Shown here: positions 41,940-53,088 of the stretch, piece by piece
Layout of the letters: each line of letters opens with the position of its first letter
Position numbering within the stretch: position 1 is the first letter of the stretch
Source: Pictodentalium vernedei
Taxonomy: Eukaryota > Mollusca > Scaphopoda > Dentaliida > Dentaliidae
Length of the DNA: 64,000 bases
Direction of reading: 5' to 3'
Assembly (NCBI GenBank): GCA_031216915.1
Contig: CM062294.1
Coordinates: 32,813,128 to 32,877,127, forward strand
Made by a program: the position numbers and the translations under genes
Notes under the pieces: model-generated
The model's database searches: none
What the model was told of the DNA's origin: nothing
Seen by the model: only the letters and a program-made list of their open reading frames with translations

Positions 41940-42257
41940 TACAGTTAAAACTAGAAGTCCTGTCATGAAATGCGCACAAATAGCACGTTGATATGCACGT
42001 TAATGTACGCGTTATGGCCCAAGTAAAGCTATCAAATTCTGTACATATGGCCTGTGCACAAGCAATGTTTCAGCCAATGGACCTCCGGGTAACCCGGAGG
42101 TCCAATGGCAGAAACATTGCATGTGTTTGCTATGAGTAACCAGGAGAACCTGCCGAGCTTTGGATGCCATTCAATGTGGAAATTGCGCGCAATTCCTACG
42201 CACAATTAAGCCTAGATAAGCGCACTATTCATGACAGGACTTCTAGTTTTAACTGTA
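41940..42257. mobile_element. Family F palindromic element, 318 bp
   Basis: TACAGTTAAAACTAGAAGTC ... GACTTCTAGTTTTAACTGTA; core CCTCCGGGTAACCCGGAGG. Same length as the copy at 51161. Arms are imperfect between core and termini. Confidence 0.9.
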
Positions 42258-42597
42258 GATCAAAGGTAATGTTCACTGTTCAGGGATTCTATTGGATGTC
42301 TACAGGGGCCAAATATGGAACCCTATCCCAATGGCATTTGGGCAAAATTTTTTCCCTATTCAAACTAATAATTTCCCAAGCTCAGTCCCCAATCAAACAA
42401 AAATTTGTTGAACATTTGGTGTCCTGAACTGAGCAGTCATAAGCCCTCATAAACCCACTATTTACCACCCTAAATGAGGAATGATTTGATCACTTTTTAC
42501 TGCAACAAAACAGGTGCCATAGCAGGTAGTTTGTAGATATACTTGCAAGTTACATTCTAAGAAGCTTCTCAGTTGTTTCTGTAGGCAGCCAGTCAAG
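42258..42597. other. No feature seen
   Basis: Unique-looking, no coding evidence. Confidence 0.45.
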
Positions 42598-42842
42598 CCT
42601 GAAAATAAGCCGTCTGTCATTTGCAGAATGAGGTCCCCAGAGGGTGAATTTGATGATGCTATCCCATACAGTGGGCCAATTTATCCTCTGGGTACCTCTT
42701 TCTGTTTAGTTTTGAGACTCTGGTTCAGATTGAGGTTCACAGAGGGTAAATTTAGTGATGCTACCCTGCTATGCAGGGTAGCATCACAAAATTCACACTC
42801 TGGGGACCTCATTTTGCAGACGAGAGTCTGCTTATTTTCTGG
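42598..42842 (+). mobile_element. Family I MITE, copy 3 (complete, 245 bp)
   Basis: CCTGAAAATAAGCCGTCTGT ... AGAGTCTGCTTATTTTCTGG, a terminal inverted repeat. Inner GAGGTCCCCAGAGGGTGAAT and TTCACACTCTGGGGACCTC. A second hairpin, GCTACCCTGCTATGCAGGGTAGC, lies near the right. Recurring peptide frames (MRSPEGEFDDA) in several copies come from this repeat and are not a protein family. Confidence 0.88.
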
Positions 42843-43279
42843 CTTCAGCCAATACTTGTCTGGACACAACTAGAAAGTTATCTCATGAAGCCTGTGAGTG
42901 TTCTCAGTTCTGAAGGAAATATTTCTTAATCTTTGTGTGTTTCTCTCCTCCAAAACAAATTTCCAATTGAAGCATTCACGGTGCAAATTTCCCAAATGCA
43001 AGGGCCTCCTCTCCTTTCCTAAAGAGGACAGAAGAATCCCTCCCTTTACTGTAAACTGATTTCTGTTTCCTTTTGCATATAAAACAAATTCATACACGGA
43101 TTGAGTGTTGATGATTGATATTGTGTTTGAGAGCAGTACATGTTGGTCAGAGATCAGGGTCACTGTTTCTGTCAATAGAACTTTGGTTTCCTTATAATAA
43201 CTTCAGTTTCTTTTGTGCATCATGACAGAATAAGTAGAACACATGACTGTTGATATGGGCTACACTTTTATTAAGGTAT
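42843..43279. other. No supported gene
   Basis: A 101-codon minus frame (43175-42870) has no recognisable motif. Confidence 0.4.
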
Positions 43280-44236
43280 CAGGCCTGGAAATAATTTTCT
43301 TTGGTGCATCGGTCATAATGACAGGCTCCATAATGATCGGATCGGTCATACAGTAACCTGGGTCGGTCATATTTTTTGGTTTCCAAATCAAACATTAACT
43401 AGGGCTAAACCCATGTAAATTATGTTGGGCTAAAGGCAAACAATATACAAAATATGAGGGCCTACATGCATTCAATTTTATTGAAATGACACTTAACTTT
43501 TATAACATTAAACTGCATGACAGGGATGTCTTCAGTACGAAAATCCTTTTTTTATCTTAAAAAGTAACAACTGGACTCCAATGCGACAATGTCTTTGAAA
43601 CTGAATGCTGAACATCTCCACACCTGGAGCCTGGAGGCTGGACGACTCACCGCTGGGAAATCTGGCACCTGGTCAAAACCAACCCCATCATTTTGGCACC
43701 AGGTAACCTCGGCACTAAATAAAATCGGCACTTGCACATCTGTCACCTGAGTTAAAAATGGTTATATTTTTCTGGAAGTATTACTGAATTACTCTAAAGC
43801 TTTCCGGAAATTATGACAAATTCTGCTCACAGTCTTCAAAGAAAGTATATTACACAAAGGAAAGGAAAGAGGAGGGGATCATCTGGTTTGATTTTCGAAG
43901 AATATACACAGAAAAAATAGAGTACAAATGAGTTTCAGTTTCGATTGCAAAAGGAGCGTCTCTCATTTATAAATCTGTCTTGTGTTTTACGATTTTGTAT
44001 ATGTATTTATTTTAGAGAATATATTCGAATGTCGAAATTAGTCACCATCAACAGCCATAGTTAATGATTCAGAACACCAGGTCTCATGTGAAAATTACTG
44101 AAAAATTAATACACTTGGCAGCACTTGGGAGAAAAATACACTGGTCTTTCATGACCGGTTGGATACAGTTAGCGCCGGTCACATCGACGTTTCGTGCCGG
44201 ACACTGTCCGTGACCGACCACTTATTTCCAGGCCTG
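43280..44236. mobile_element. 957-bp TIR element with 6-bp duplication
   Basis: CAGGCCTGGAAATAATTTTC at the left; CACTTATTTCCAGGCCTG at the right. The outer 15 bp are perfect inverted repeats. AGGTAT flanks both sides (43274-43279 and 44237-44242). Subterminal CGGTCAT repeats at the left (43310-43370) and CCGGTCACAT / GTGACCGACCA at the right. No transposase frame. Might be hAT-related (CAGG-type ends), but the duplication reads as 6 bp, not 8. Confidence 0.85.
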
Positions 44237-44242
44237 AGGTAT

Positions 44243-45025
44243 AAATAAATTGCTGACTCCCAGTGTAGCCAAGACAGATGCATAACAATGAACTTATGTA
44301 TTCATATAAACTATGTCTGAACAAATTTATACCTTATTTACAACTATACACACCCAGAACTGGGTAAACAACATCCCTCCCTTGACCTGTACCTCATGAG
44401 CGGACCCAGCACGCCACAGATGAGAGCGACCATGGTAGCAATCATCCCGTCACACGAAGAGAGGTGAAAGGAGGGATGTGGGGGATATGTGAAGAGAGAA
44501 CGGCGGTGCCTAGCATGACATGAGGATATTGTAAACAATTTTTCTATGAGATGTTAATGATTGGAAATGTGTTTGGGATTGACAGGTCAAAGATCAAGGC
44601 CAAATTGAAATTGAATTTTGCCTTCCATTTGAAAACTTTAGTTTCCTTCTGCATACAAATCTATAACTTCATACACACATTTCCCATGATGTGTTGACGA
44701 TTAGGTTTGGGTATTTGTTGTCAAAGGTCAATGTCACTGTTGTTATAAAAAGAATTTTGATTTCTATGCCATGTTTATATTTTCCTTTTCATAAGCAGAT
44801 TGTCGATAAGATGATTATGATTGAGGATTGTGTTTGGCATCAATAGGTCAGAAGTCAAGATCACTTAGTGTAAATAGAAGTTTGATTTCTGTGCAATATT
44901 TCTAGTTTCCTTGTGTATACAAACCTATAGCTGTATACACACATTGTCTGATTGGGATTGTGTTTGGGGTCTTTAGGTGAAAGACTTCCTTTTCCATAAA
45001 TTGTCTTGCAAAATAACTTTAACTT
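44243..45025. other. No supported gene; diverged internal repeats
   Basis: Sequence such as GTTTCCTTYTGCATACAAA, CTATARCTTYATACACACATT and GATTGTGTTTGG recurs at about 44640, 44760 and 44900, suggesting three diverged ~120-140-bp units. A related stretch may lie at 43080-43200. Confidence 0.55.
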
Positions 45026-45245
45026 TTAACACGCTGAGTATTTTCAAGAATTTTTTTTATCAAATCTAGTCATGGCTGCTGTAAGGCAGTCATGAAGCTT
45101 TGATGAAAAATTCAACCAAATTAACTCAAAAAATCTTTGGTGAAAAAATCCATTCAATTTACACGGGGAAAGTTTGACGAAATTTTCCCAAATTATACTT
45201 ATTTCAGTGGCAAGCTAAATCATGTCCTGATTGAGCAGTCACAGG
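45026..45245. mobile_element. TTAA family C MITE, copy 6 (right end lost)
   Basis: TTAACACGCTGAGTATTTTC; palindrome CTAGTCATGGCTGC decayed at the right arm (GGCAGTCATGAAGC). It runs into family I at 45246. Confidence 0.78.
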
Positions 45246-45491
45246 GCTGAAAATAATCAGTCTGACATTTGCGGAATGAGGTCCCCCAAAGGATGAATTT
45301 GATGATGCTCCCCCATACAGTGGGCCAGTTTATCCTCTGGGCACCTCTTTCTGTTTAGTTTGGAGACCCTGATTCAGATTGAGGTTCACAGAGGGTAAAT
45401 TTAGTGATGCTACCCTGCTGTGCAGGGCAGCATCACTAAGTTCACCCTATAGGGACCTCATTTTGCTGATGACAGTCTGCTTATTTTCTGG
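45246..45491 (+). mobile_element. Family I MITE, copy 4
   Basis: GCTGAAAATAATCAGTCTGA ... GACAGTCTGCTTATTTTCTGG. Hairpin CTACCCTGCTGTGCAGGGCAG near the right. Confidence 0.85.
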
Positions 45492-45619
45492 CTTGAACTT
45501 GAATATCTGCTAGTTGCATGCAAGGACTTGAAACTTCTTAGTAAACAGTTCTCTTCTTCTAAGAAGGGTGTGTATTGAATTGTATTTAGCTGGTTGGATG
45601 GGAAAGCACTTGCTTTGCT

Positions 45620-46235
45620 CTTATTATAGTTAGGAATGCATTGGCAAAGTGGTTATAGCATTGTACTTCAAACCAAAAGGTCCACAGTTCAGTCAGTCCC
45701 CTCCAGGGGCAACTGTGTTGTGACCTTGGACAAAGCACTTAATCCTGATTACCTATGTGGGTGCACAGAGGTGCTATGTACTAAGGCATACTGCATGTCA
45801 ATGGTGCACATGCCTCCAACCATGCTAACCTTGCTTGTGCAGAGTTAGTATAATGTTGGGGAGTCTGACAGCTGCTTGCCCTTGCTGGGTGGTTCTCTCC
45901 GGTACTCCACTTTCTCCACCCATAAAACTTATCGACACAAGGTGACCCTGACAGTTGAAAATCCCATTAACCCTTTACCTAACATGAAAAGCAGACGACA
46001 CTTGCAAAAATAATTCTTGAATAACCAATTTTTTTCATTTTTTGTCTCAAAAACATAGGTTATGACCCCTCATTGGAACGAGCTCGACGAGCTCGTTCCA
46101 ACGAGGGGTCATAACCTATGTTTTTGAGACAAAAAATGAAAAAAATAATGAAAATTAATTGGCGATTTTTTAGAATAGCGCTGGCCGGTTTTGGCCGTTA
46201 TGTTAGGTAAAGGGTTAAACATCAATAAAAAAATA
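45620..46235 (+). mobile_element. tRNA-headed SINE, split by a family B MITE
   Basis: Head GCAAAGTGGTTATAGCATTG and GGTCCACAGTTCAGTCAGTC (B box decayed). The body runs to GACAGTTGAAAATCCCAT. The family B MITE then sits at the SINE's own GTTAAAC site, and the 3' end resumes TTAAACATCAATAAAAAAAT. Confidence 0.85.
45967..46218. mobile_element. TTAA family B MITE, copy 7 (252 bp, nested in SINE)
   Basis: TTAACCCTTTACCTAACATG ... TTATGTTAGGTAAAGGGTTAA. Palindrome arms of about 60 nt around GAGCTCGACGAGCTC. Intact, same length as the copy at 52758. Its host SINE shows one TTAA at this site in uninterrupted copies. Confidence 0.92.
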
Positions 46236-46448
46236 TACAGGAGTGTGTCTATTTATATAGTATGATGCGGGTCAGAGTCGCATCTTTTCAGTTTCATTTT
46301 CACAAATTGTCACTTAAACTATTAGAGCTTCCGCTTATTACAGATAATTCCGATACTTTCCACTCTCATCCCTGTGTTTATTGTGGTAATATATTCTGCT
46401 TTACTCAGCTTTACTGGTAAATTTGGATCCACTTAGTGATGCCTGGAG

Positions 46449-47069
46449 TAGTGTTCAACCGATTACCAAAAATGGTCGCAGACTGATTACCAGTTATTTG
46501 AGCTCACAATCGGCCGATTCTGATGCCGATCCCGATTGTAATACCATGCACTACTAGACAAGCCGAGGCTCGAAAGAACTACATTAAACTAAACATTTTT
46601 CTTTGTTGACTGGAGTCGTTGTAAATTTACCAGTCGCGCACACTTGGGCGGTAAACGTGGCTCTCACAGAGCCACGTTTACCGCCCAAGTGCACGCGACT
46701 GGTAATTTTACTGCGACCTGAGTCAATGGAGTACAACCTTCACTTTCCTGGTAGGAACTGGCGATTGCCGCAAGTACGTTCAATTGTGAGCTTCACTTGT
46801 CCTTTAACTTGTGTATCCCGTAAAAGGAGCGTCTGGAGAGATTAAGCATACGCACTGTGGTTCTTTCTCAACTTTATTGAATGGTATCATTGGGATCATT
46901 TTACATTAGCAGTTGAACAAGATAATAAAATGCGATTAATGAATCATTGCAAAATGCTTGGCAACAATCGGTTGAACCGATGTTCCAGGAGCCGTTGCCG
47001 TTGTCGGTCGTCCGATTGCCTACAATCGGCCAATTGTGGTGACCGGTTCCGATCATCGGTTGAACACTA
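46449..47069. mobile_element. hAT-like non-autonomous element, 621 bp
   Basis: TAGTGTTCAACCGATTAC at the left and CATCGGTTGAACACTA at the right; flanks GCCTGGAG (46441-46448) and GTCTGGAG (47070-47077), an 8-bp duplication with one mismatch. Many CAATCGGCCGATT words lie inside. A hairpin at 46621-46711 is embedded. No transposase frame. Confidence 0.82.
46621..46711. repeat. Hairpin, ~44-nt arms
   Basis: GTAAATTTACCAGTCGCGCA / TGCACGCGACTGGTAATTTTAC and TTGGGCGGTAAACGTGGCTC / GAGCCACGTTTACCGCCCAA. Nearly perfect. Confidence 0.9.
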
Positions 47070-47224
47070 GTCTGGAGTGAACAATTCTCTGACTTTGACT
47101 TCATACTTATGTTTTTGTGGTCCTATGGCCATGGATGAAGAAAGTGACCTTCTTAGGTAATTAAATTTTTCCCCATATCGAAGAATAGCAGGAAGTGTTT
47201 TTCTTCCTGGCACAATTTAAATAC

Positions 47225-47393
47225 TAGATTTACCCTCTGTGTACCTCAATCCGAATCAAGGCCTCAGGCCAAAAATGGACGAGGTACCCAGAGGATAAGT
47301 TGGGGGATTCTATCCCACTTTATGGGATAGCATCAGTAAATTCACCCTCTGAGAACCTCATTCTGCAAATGCTGGATGGCTTATTTCCAGACT
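47225..47393 (-). mobile_element. Family I MITE, copy 5 (truncated)
   Basis: AGATTTACCCTCTGTGTACC ... CTCTGAGAACCTCATTCTGC ... GGCTTATTTCCAGAC. The left terminus is missing. Confidence 0.75.
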
Positions 47394-47433
47394 TGATTTT
47401 CCTATGGGTTACCACCATACTATATAGGGTACC

Positions 47434-47671
47434 TTAACCCTTTACCCAACGTAACAGCCAAAACCGGCTAGTGCTATTCATAAAAGATGCCAATTAATTT
47501 TCATTTTTTGTCTCAAAAACACAGGTTATAACACCTCTTCGCAACGGGCGCGTTGAGCTCGTTCCAATGAGGGGTCATAACCTATGTTTTTGAGACAAAC
47601 AATGAAAAAAATTAGTTTTCAAGAATATTGTTTGCAAGTGTCGTCTGCATTTCATGTTAGGTAAAGGGTTA
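47434..47671. mobile_element. TTAA family B MITE, copy 8
   Basis: TTAACCCTTTACCCAACGTA ... ATGTTAGGTAAAGGGTTA. Core partly mismatched (CTTCGCAACGGGCGCGTTGAGCTC). Confidence 0.82.
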
Positions 47672-47980
47672 CATACTGATCTTATGATATAGATGTCATA
47701 ATTTGACAAGGTACCACTTCTGACCATGTTTTTTTGAGGTGCTATGTAAGTAATGGGAAATTTATCTTGAAAATAGGTGACATGTTATTTTCAATGGCGT
47801 CAAATATCTAAAAAAATGTTATAATTTTTCATTTTTGGGTTTTCAAAACTGCGAAGCTTTGGTCATAAATACTGAAGGACAGCAAAAAAGTGACAAATTA
47901 TTATATTGTTTAGATTCATGACATCGAAAATAACCTACAACCTATTTTCAAAATAACGTCCTATCACGTTTTTAAGAACC

Positions 47981-48220
47981 TTAACCCTTTACCTAACATA
48001 GCGACCAAAAACCGGCCAGAAAATTAACCAGAATATAAGCTTACCACAATCTAGTATATCTCGGGAGTGTCTCAATAAAACCATACAAACATGGATATCA
48101 TTAGAACCAGCTCATCGAGCTGGTTCTTATGATATCCATATTTGTATGGTTTTATTGAAAAAAAATTATGATGTACGGCATAATAGCATTGGCATGAAAA
48201 TGGTGAGGTATAGCATTTGC
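47981..48220. mobile_element. TTAA element with distinct palindrome
   Basis: TTAACCCTTTACCTAACATA then GCGACCAAAAACCGGCCAG as in family B, but the palindrome is new: AAAACCATACAAACATGGAT / ATCCATATTTGTATGGTTTT around CCAGCTCATCGAGCTGG. The right terminus was not located. Confidence 0.65.
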
Positions 48221-48555
48221 CTGCTTTTGAAACTCAGGCTCAGCTACATGAACTCCTCCATTATCTAAAGGAAAACAAATATAAATTTTCTAACAAAGAT
48301 CTTTCATGATATTCTCAGATTACTGGAGGATTAATAATTTATAGACAATATAACCTTTGTGTTTGATTCGTGGAGATAAAACATATACCTTTGGGACACC
48401 AAGCCACTGAAAATGAGAATAGGAGAGATAAGTCAGGAAATGTTGCACTTATTTAATGATGGATTTGTAACAAGGAGTACTCAGGAAGTAAAATAGTTTA
48501 TGTACTGCAACATGTTAGTATTAATGAAGTGTTGTGAATCACTGGGGATTTATAT

Positions 48556-49735
48556 ACTGAGTCAAAAAAGAAAGTAATCAACTTTGAGGAGCACTTTTTT
48601 TAGTATTATCAACTTCAATCCCAAACAAATTATTGTAAATTCATATTTCGAGTCTGGTTGTATGAATTTGCATAATTTCATATTCTTACTGTTGCCAGTG
48701 TCATGTCAGGACAATGCAATTAAGACATGGAGTGAGATGAAAAGTTCACACGTGCAGTCAACAGCATGTATGTCCACCGTTTGTCTCTTGGATGGCAAGA
48801 CATCGACGGTGTATGGACCTGATAAGTCTTTGGATGTCACCATGTGGTACTGCGTTACACTCCAGCCTTGGAACATTACGTAAATCGCCTAATGTCTGAA
48901 GATCATGAAATTGTTCCCGACGGTCCAGTTGATCCCAAAGATGCTTGATTGGTGACAAATCTCACGAGAGTCGGGCCCAGGGAAGAAGTTCGATGCTCTG
49001 CTCCTCAAGAAAGTCACAACAGATACGTGCCACATGACATCGGGGATTGTCTTGCTGGAATAATTGCAATCTGATGTTAGCATTGGACAATGGGACATCA
49101 ACAGCATTAAGAATTTCGTCCCTATATCACTGTCCATTCAGATTACCATTGATGAGGATCAACTGCATTCGATGGTGTAAGAAAATTCCTGCCCAAACCA
49201 TTACACTACCCCCGTCGAAACGGTCACATTCCCGCACTCAAGCATCAGAAAACCATTCTCCTCATACACTCTTGCCATACCATCAGCATGTCGTAGACAA
49301 AATCGTGATTCATCACTTAAAAGAACTGTGCTTCAATGCTGCTAAGTCCAGTGAACATGCTGAAGTACCCATTCCATTCTGATGGTACGGTGACATTGGG
49401 TAAGGATTGATCCGTTGTATGGACGCCTACTTCGGATGCTGTGTTCAGCGAGTCTGTTGCGAACAGTTTGTGTACTGATTCTATTGTTAGTTCTACCAGG
49501 AATAAGTGCTGCTGTCCTCGTTCCCAGAAGGAAGCGATCCCACAAGTGAGACGTCCTGATGTGTCGGTCTTGTGCAGGGGTCGTTGACCTGAACATGGTC
49601 GGTTGGCAGAAGATCCAGTGCTTCTATACCTTCCAATGAGATAGGAAACAGTGGTCAGAGTGACTCCAAACCCACCAGCGAGCTCATGCTTACCAATGGC
49701 ACGCAACCTTTGATTAACCTTGGCATTTTTATACG
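48556..49735 (-). pseudogene. Tc1-like transposase, inactivated
   Basis: Minus strand. Pieces in order: an HTH stretch near RAIGKHELAGGFGVTLTTVS and SYLIGRYRSTGSSANRPCSG (49715-49600); after a frameshift DRHIRTSHLWDRFL, then NRISTQTVRNRLAEHSIRSR and RPY (49570-49400); the first catalytic aspartate in LSDESRF (about 49310); GGSVMVWAGI (about 49200); the second aspartate in LFQQDNPRCHVA (about 49045); and DLSPIKHLWDQLDRR (about 48950). The last normally reads SPIEHLW, where E is the third catalytic residue; here it is K (AAG). The C-terminal DIQRLIRSIHRRC follows to about 48760. At least two frameshifts and stops within NLNGQ*YRDEI and ARLS*DLSPI break the frame. A terminus TATACTGAGTCAAAAAAG sits at 48556, on the 3' side. 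The 5' end is cut off at 49735 by the minisatellite element. Family is Tc1/mariner, DD34E type. Confidence 0.92.
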
Positions 49736-51017
49736 CCCGTTTTGAAAAAACGGTCGTATTATGGTATACCTCTGTCCGTCTGTCCGGCCGGTCACATGTC
49801 GTACAATAACTCAAGAACGCTTTGAGAGATTTTCATGATTTTTGGGTAGATGGTGTATATCGATGGAGGGAAGCTCCCTTTCGTTTAGCGTCGCCGTTCG
49901 GTTAGTCATTCCAGAGTTATGGGACTTTATTACTTAGAAAATTGTTGATTTTTTACATGTCGTACGATAACTCGAGAACGCTTTAAGAGATTTTCGTGAT
50001 TTTGGGGTAGGTGGTGTATATCGATGGAGGGAAGCTTCCTCTCATTTAGTGTCGCCGTTCAATTAGTCATTCCAGAGTTATGGGACTTTATTACTTAGAA
50101 AATTGTTGATTTTTTACACATCGTAAGATAACTTGAGAACGCTTCGAGAGATTTTCACGATTGTTTGGTAGGTGGTTTATGTTGATGGAGGGAAGCTCCC
50201 TTTTGTTTAGTGTCACTGTTCAATTAGTCATTCCAGAGTTATGGGACTTTATTACTTAGAAAATTGTTGATTTTTTACACGTCGTACGATAACTCGAGAA
50301 CGCTTTCAGAGATTTTCGTGATTTTGGGGTAGGTGGTATATATCAATGGAGGAAAGCTTCCTTTCGCTTAGTATCGCCGTTTGATTAGTCGTTCCAGAGT
50401 TATGGGACTTTATTACTTAGAAAATTGTTGATTTTTTGCACGTCGTATGATAACTCGAGAACGCTTCGAGAGATTTTCATGATTTTTTGGTAGGTGGTTT
50501 ATGTTGATGGAGGGAAGCTCCCTTTTGTTTAGTGTCACCATTCGATTAGTCATTCCAGAGTTATGAGACTTTATTACTAGAAAATTGTTGATTTTTTACA
50601 CGTCGTACGATAACTCGAGAACGCTTCGAGAGATTTTCACAATTTCTTGGTAGGTGGTTTATGTTAATGGAAGGAATCTCCTTTTCGGTTGGTGTCGCCA
50701 TTTGATTAGTCATTCCAGAGTTATGGGACTTTATTTTTCACATGTCGATCAATAACTTGAAAATGCTTAGAGCAATTTTCATGATTTTTTGGTTGCAAGT
50801 ATATGTTGATAGAAGGAATCTCCCTTTCAATTTGTGTCACTGTCCGATTTGTCATTCCAGAGTTATGGGACTTCATTCATCAAAATATAGGCAATTTTCC
50901 ACATGTTGGACTTTGAGCAATTTTCATGATTTTTTGGTGGCAAGTATATGTAACCTGACAAGTACACATGTATACTCATATTGTGTGGTTCCCTCTTGTA
51001 ATTAATAACGGGCGTAT
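49733..51017. mobile_element. Element carrying ~160-bp tandem repeats, 7-8 units
   Basis: Left edge ATACGCCCGTTTTGAAAAAAC, right edge GTAATTAATAACGGGCGTAT: an ATACGCCCGTT / AACGGGCGTAT inverted terminus. Between them units of about 160 bp start at about 49796, 49958, 50117, 50279, 50439, 50601, 50739 and 50897 (TCGTACGATAACTCGAGAACGC then CATTCCAGAGTTATGGGACT). Units decay to the right. Truncates the Tc1 transposase. Confidence 0.85.
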
Positions 51018-51160
51018 CATGCGCTCATGGCGCAGCTGTTTATTTAAAATGTCGGAAGACAAAAACTAGTGCATTTTCTCAATAACCCAGGCTCTCTAGC
51101 ACAACATAACACAAAGAAAATCGTCAGTCACCCATTCAATTTTACATTCTTGGGTAGCAT

Positions 51161-51478
51161 TACAGTTGAAACTAGAAGTCCTGTCATCAATTGCGCGCAA
51201 ACACCTCGCCATTTAGCGCGTTTATCGGCGCGTTAGGTCATATGGAAAGGCTATCGCATTCTCTATGCAACCTATGCACAAGCAATGGTTCAGCCAATGG
51301 ACCTCCGGGTTTAACCCGGAGGTCCATTGGCTGAAACATTGCTTGTGTTTGCTGTGAGTAATGGCAAGACTCTGTGGTAATTTGGGTATTTTCAATAGGA
51401 AAATTGCGCGCAATTCCTGTGCGAAATTGTGTCAAGATAAGCGCGCAATTCATGACAGGACTTCTAGTTTTAACTGTA
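51161..51478. mobile_element. Family F palindromic element, 318 bp
   Basis: TACAGTTGAAACTAGAAGTC ... GACTTCTAGTTTTAACTGTA. Long core: CAGCCAATGGACCTCCGGGT / ACCCGGAGGTCCATTGGCTG. Confidence 0.92.
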
Positions 51479-52335
51479 CGTGTACACTCCATACGAAAAA
51501 ATTATCCAAAAATCGACTGAGTGTGTTATGTGTAATTACATAATGTAAGACGTCCACTCACTAATCAGTGTTGACTGGACTGTATTGGGAAAAGATTTGC
51601 CAATTAACATATCAATTTCTGTTCACTAAATCCATTTTTTGTACCTGATACATTTTGTTTGGAAATTTTGTATATCAAATAAAATCTTTAAAGGTGAAAA
51701 TCGGTTCGGTAAATCCCGTTATTTTGTGTGATAAATTTAACCCCAAAAATGAGAATTTCGCCTATCACGTGTCATATATCAGCAAAAATTTTATTTTACT
51801 ATGAAAACAAATCGAAAATCACACAAATTAACGAACAGATTTTTTCAATTCCTATATTAAACTGCAGTACAGAGTTCTTGAAATGAAAGATATGGCATTT
51901 GTATCAGAATATTTTATTAAATGTAGGTTTTAGAAATTTTCTGACAGAACAATATAACTGCTAATCAGGGACAGTCTCTGAAAGATTTTTCTCGCGAAAC
52001 ATTAATTGGTTATGTAATCCTTCTCATGTAACCGCACTAAAACAGCCTTTCAGACCCGGTCGTTTCTACACAAACAACAGGTTTTAACAAGTGCGGTTTT
52101 GTATGCAATGTACACATAATGAGCCAGTGCTATTTTGAAATCTGTAGTAGCAAAATTGTATATGGTTGGGTGGATAACAACATGTCATTAAACTCTTTGC
52201 ACGACTTCTTGACCACAAACATACAACATTACAACTATTATATTTCATCCTTTATGCTATTTTTTCACATTTGTTTCTATTATACTTTCTTTTTTGACTT
52301 AGTATATATTGGCACCAAGTAATGCTTCAGTTATA
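51479..52335. other. No supported gene
   Basis: Very AT-rich, no recognised repeat. A 67-codon frame at 52119-52322 is hydrophobic at its C-terminus but lacks any signature. Confidence 0.4.
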
Positions 52336-52339
52336 AACC

Positions 52340-52680
52340 AAAGGTGTGTGGTGGCTCAGTTGTTAGAGCATTGGACTTCAAACTGGCAGGTCCATGGGTT
52401 GATCCTGACCGGTGGTAACTGCATTGTGTCCTTGGACAAAATATTTAATCCCAACTGTCCATGTGGGGGCAAGGTGGAACTGTGTATTAAGACGATGGAA
52501 CACTCATCTTCAACCAATGCTAACCTTGCTTATGGATGAGTTAGTAAGTTGGAGAGACTGACAGTTGCTTGCTGTTCCTCAGTGGATCTCTCTGGTAGCT
52601 TTATTTCCTCCCCTGTATAACTGTTCCACCACAAGGTTTCCCTGGCTTTGGAAGTGTCATTAAACTCCAATAAATAAATA
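52340..52680 (+). mobile_element. tRNA-headed SINE
   Basis: GTGTGGTGGCTCAGTTGTTAG, GGTCCATGGGTTGATCCTG, TGTGTCCTTGGACAAAATAT; 3' end GGAAGTGTCATTAAACTCCAATAAATAAATAATG. Body shortened and decayed. Confidence 0.85.
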
Positions 52681-52757
52681 ATGATAAGACCTAAAAAGGT
52701 TAAAAATCTGTTTCTCAGGCTCTCCTGCATGGTCATTTTGGTTGCCACATGGTCTCT

Positions 52758-53009
52758 TTAACCCTTTACCCAACGTAACGGCCAAAACCGGCCAGTGCGA
52801 TTCTCAAAAATCGCCAATTAATTTTTATTATTTTTTCATTTTTTGTCTCAAAAACATAGGTTATGACCCCTTGTTGGAACGAGCTCGTCGAGCTCGTTCC
52901 AACGAGGGGTCATAACCTATGTTTTTGAGACAAAAAATGAAAAAAATTAGTTATTCAAGAATTTTTCTTTGCAAGTGTCATCTGCTTTTCATGTTAGGTA
53001 AAGGGTTAA
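52758..53009. mobile_element. TTAA family B MITE, copy 10 (252 bp, best preserved)
   Basis: TTAACCCTTTACCCAACGTA ... CATGTTAGGTAAAGGGTTAA. Palindrome 52836-52940 is nearly perfect around GAGCTCG-T-CGAGCTC, flanked by GTTGGAAC/GTTCCAAC and ATAGGTTATGACC/GGTCATAACCTAT. Confidence 0.95.
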
Positions 53010-53088
53010 CCAATGCAAATTAACTTAAAAAAATAAAAATTAAATGGTTTGTGTCTATTATTTTACTCAAGTTAATAAAATTAATTAA

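Larger units (their letters stand above)
46365..47160 (+). mobile_element. Family D SINE-like element, copy 5, split by hAT-like element
   Basis: Left: TTTATTGTGGTAATATATTCTG ... GGATCCACTTAGTGATGCCTGGAG. Right: TCTGGAGTGAACAATTCTCTGACTTTG ... AAGTGACCTTCTTAGG. 3' end decayed. Confidence 0.65.

Noticed and set aside
35767-42873. Conserved small protein family (peptides like MRSPEGEFDDAIPYSGPIYP)
   Set aside because: These come from family I MITE copies, occur on both strands, and have no consistent length or start.
46603-46845. 80-codon frame with PLTCVSRKRS
   Set aside because: Reads through the hairpin at 46621-46711 inside the hAT-like element.
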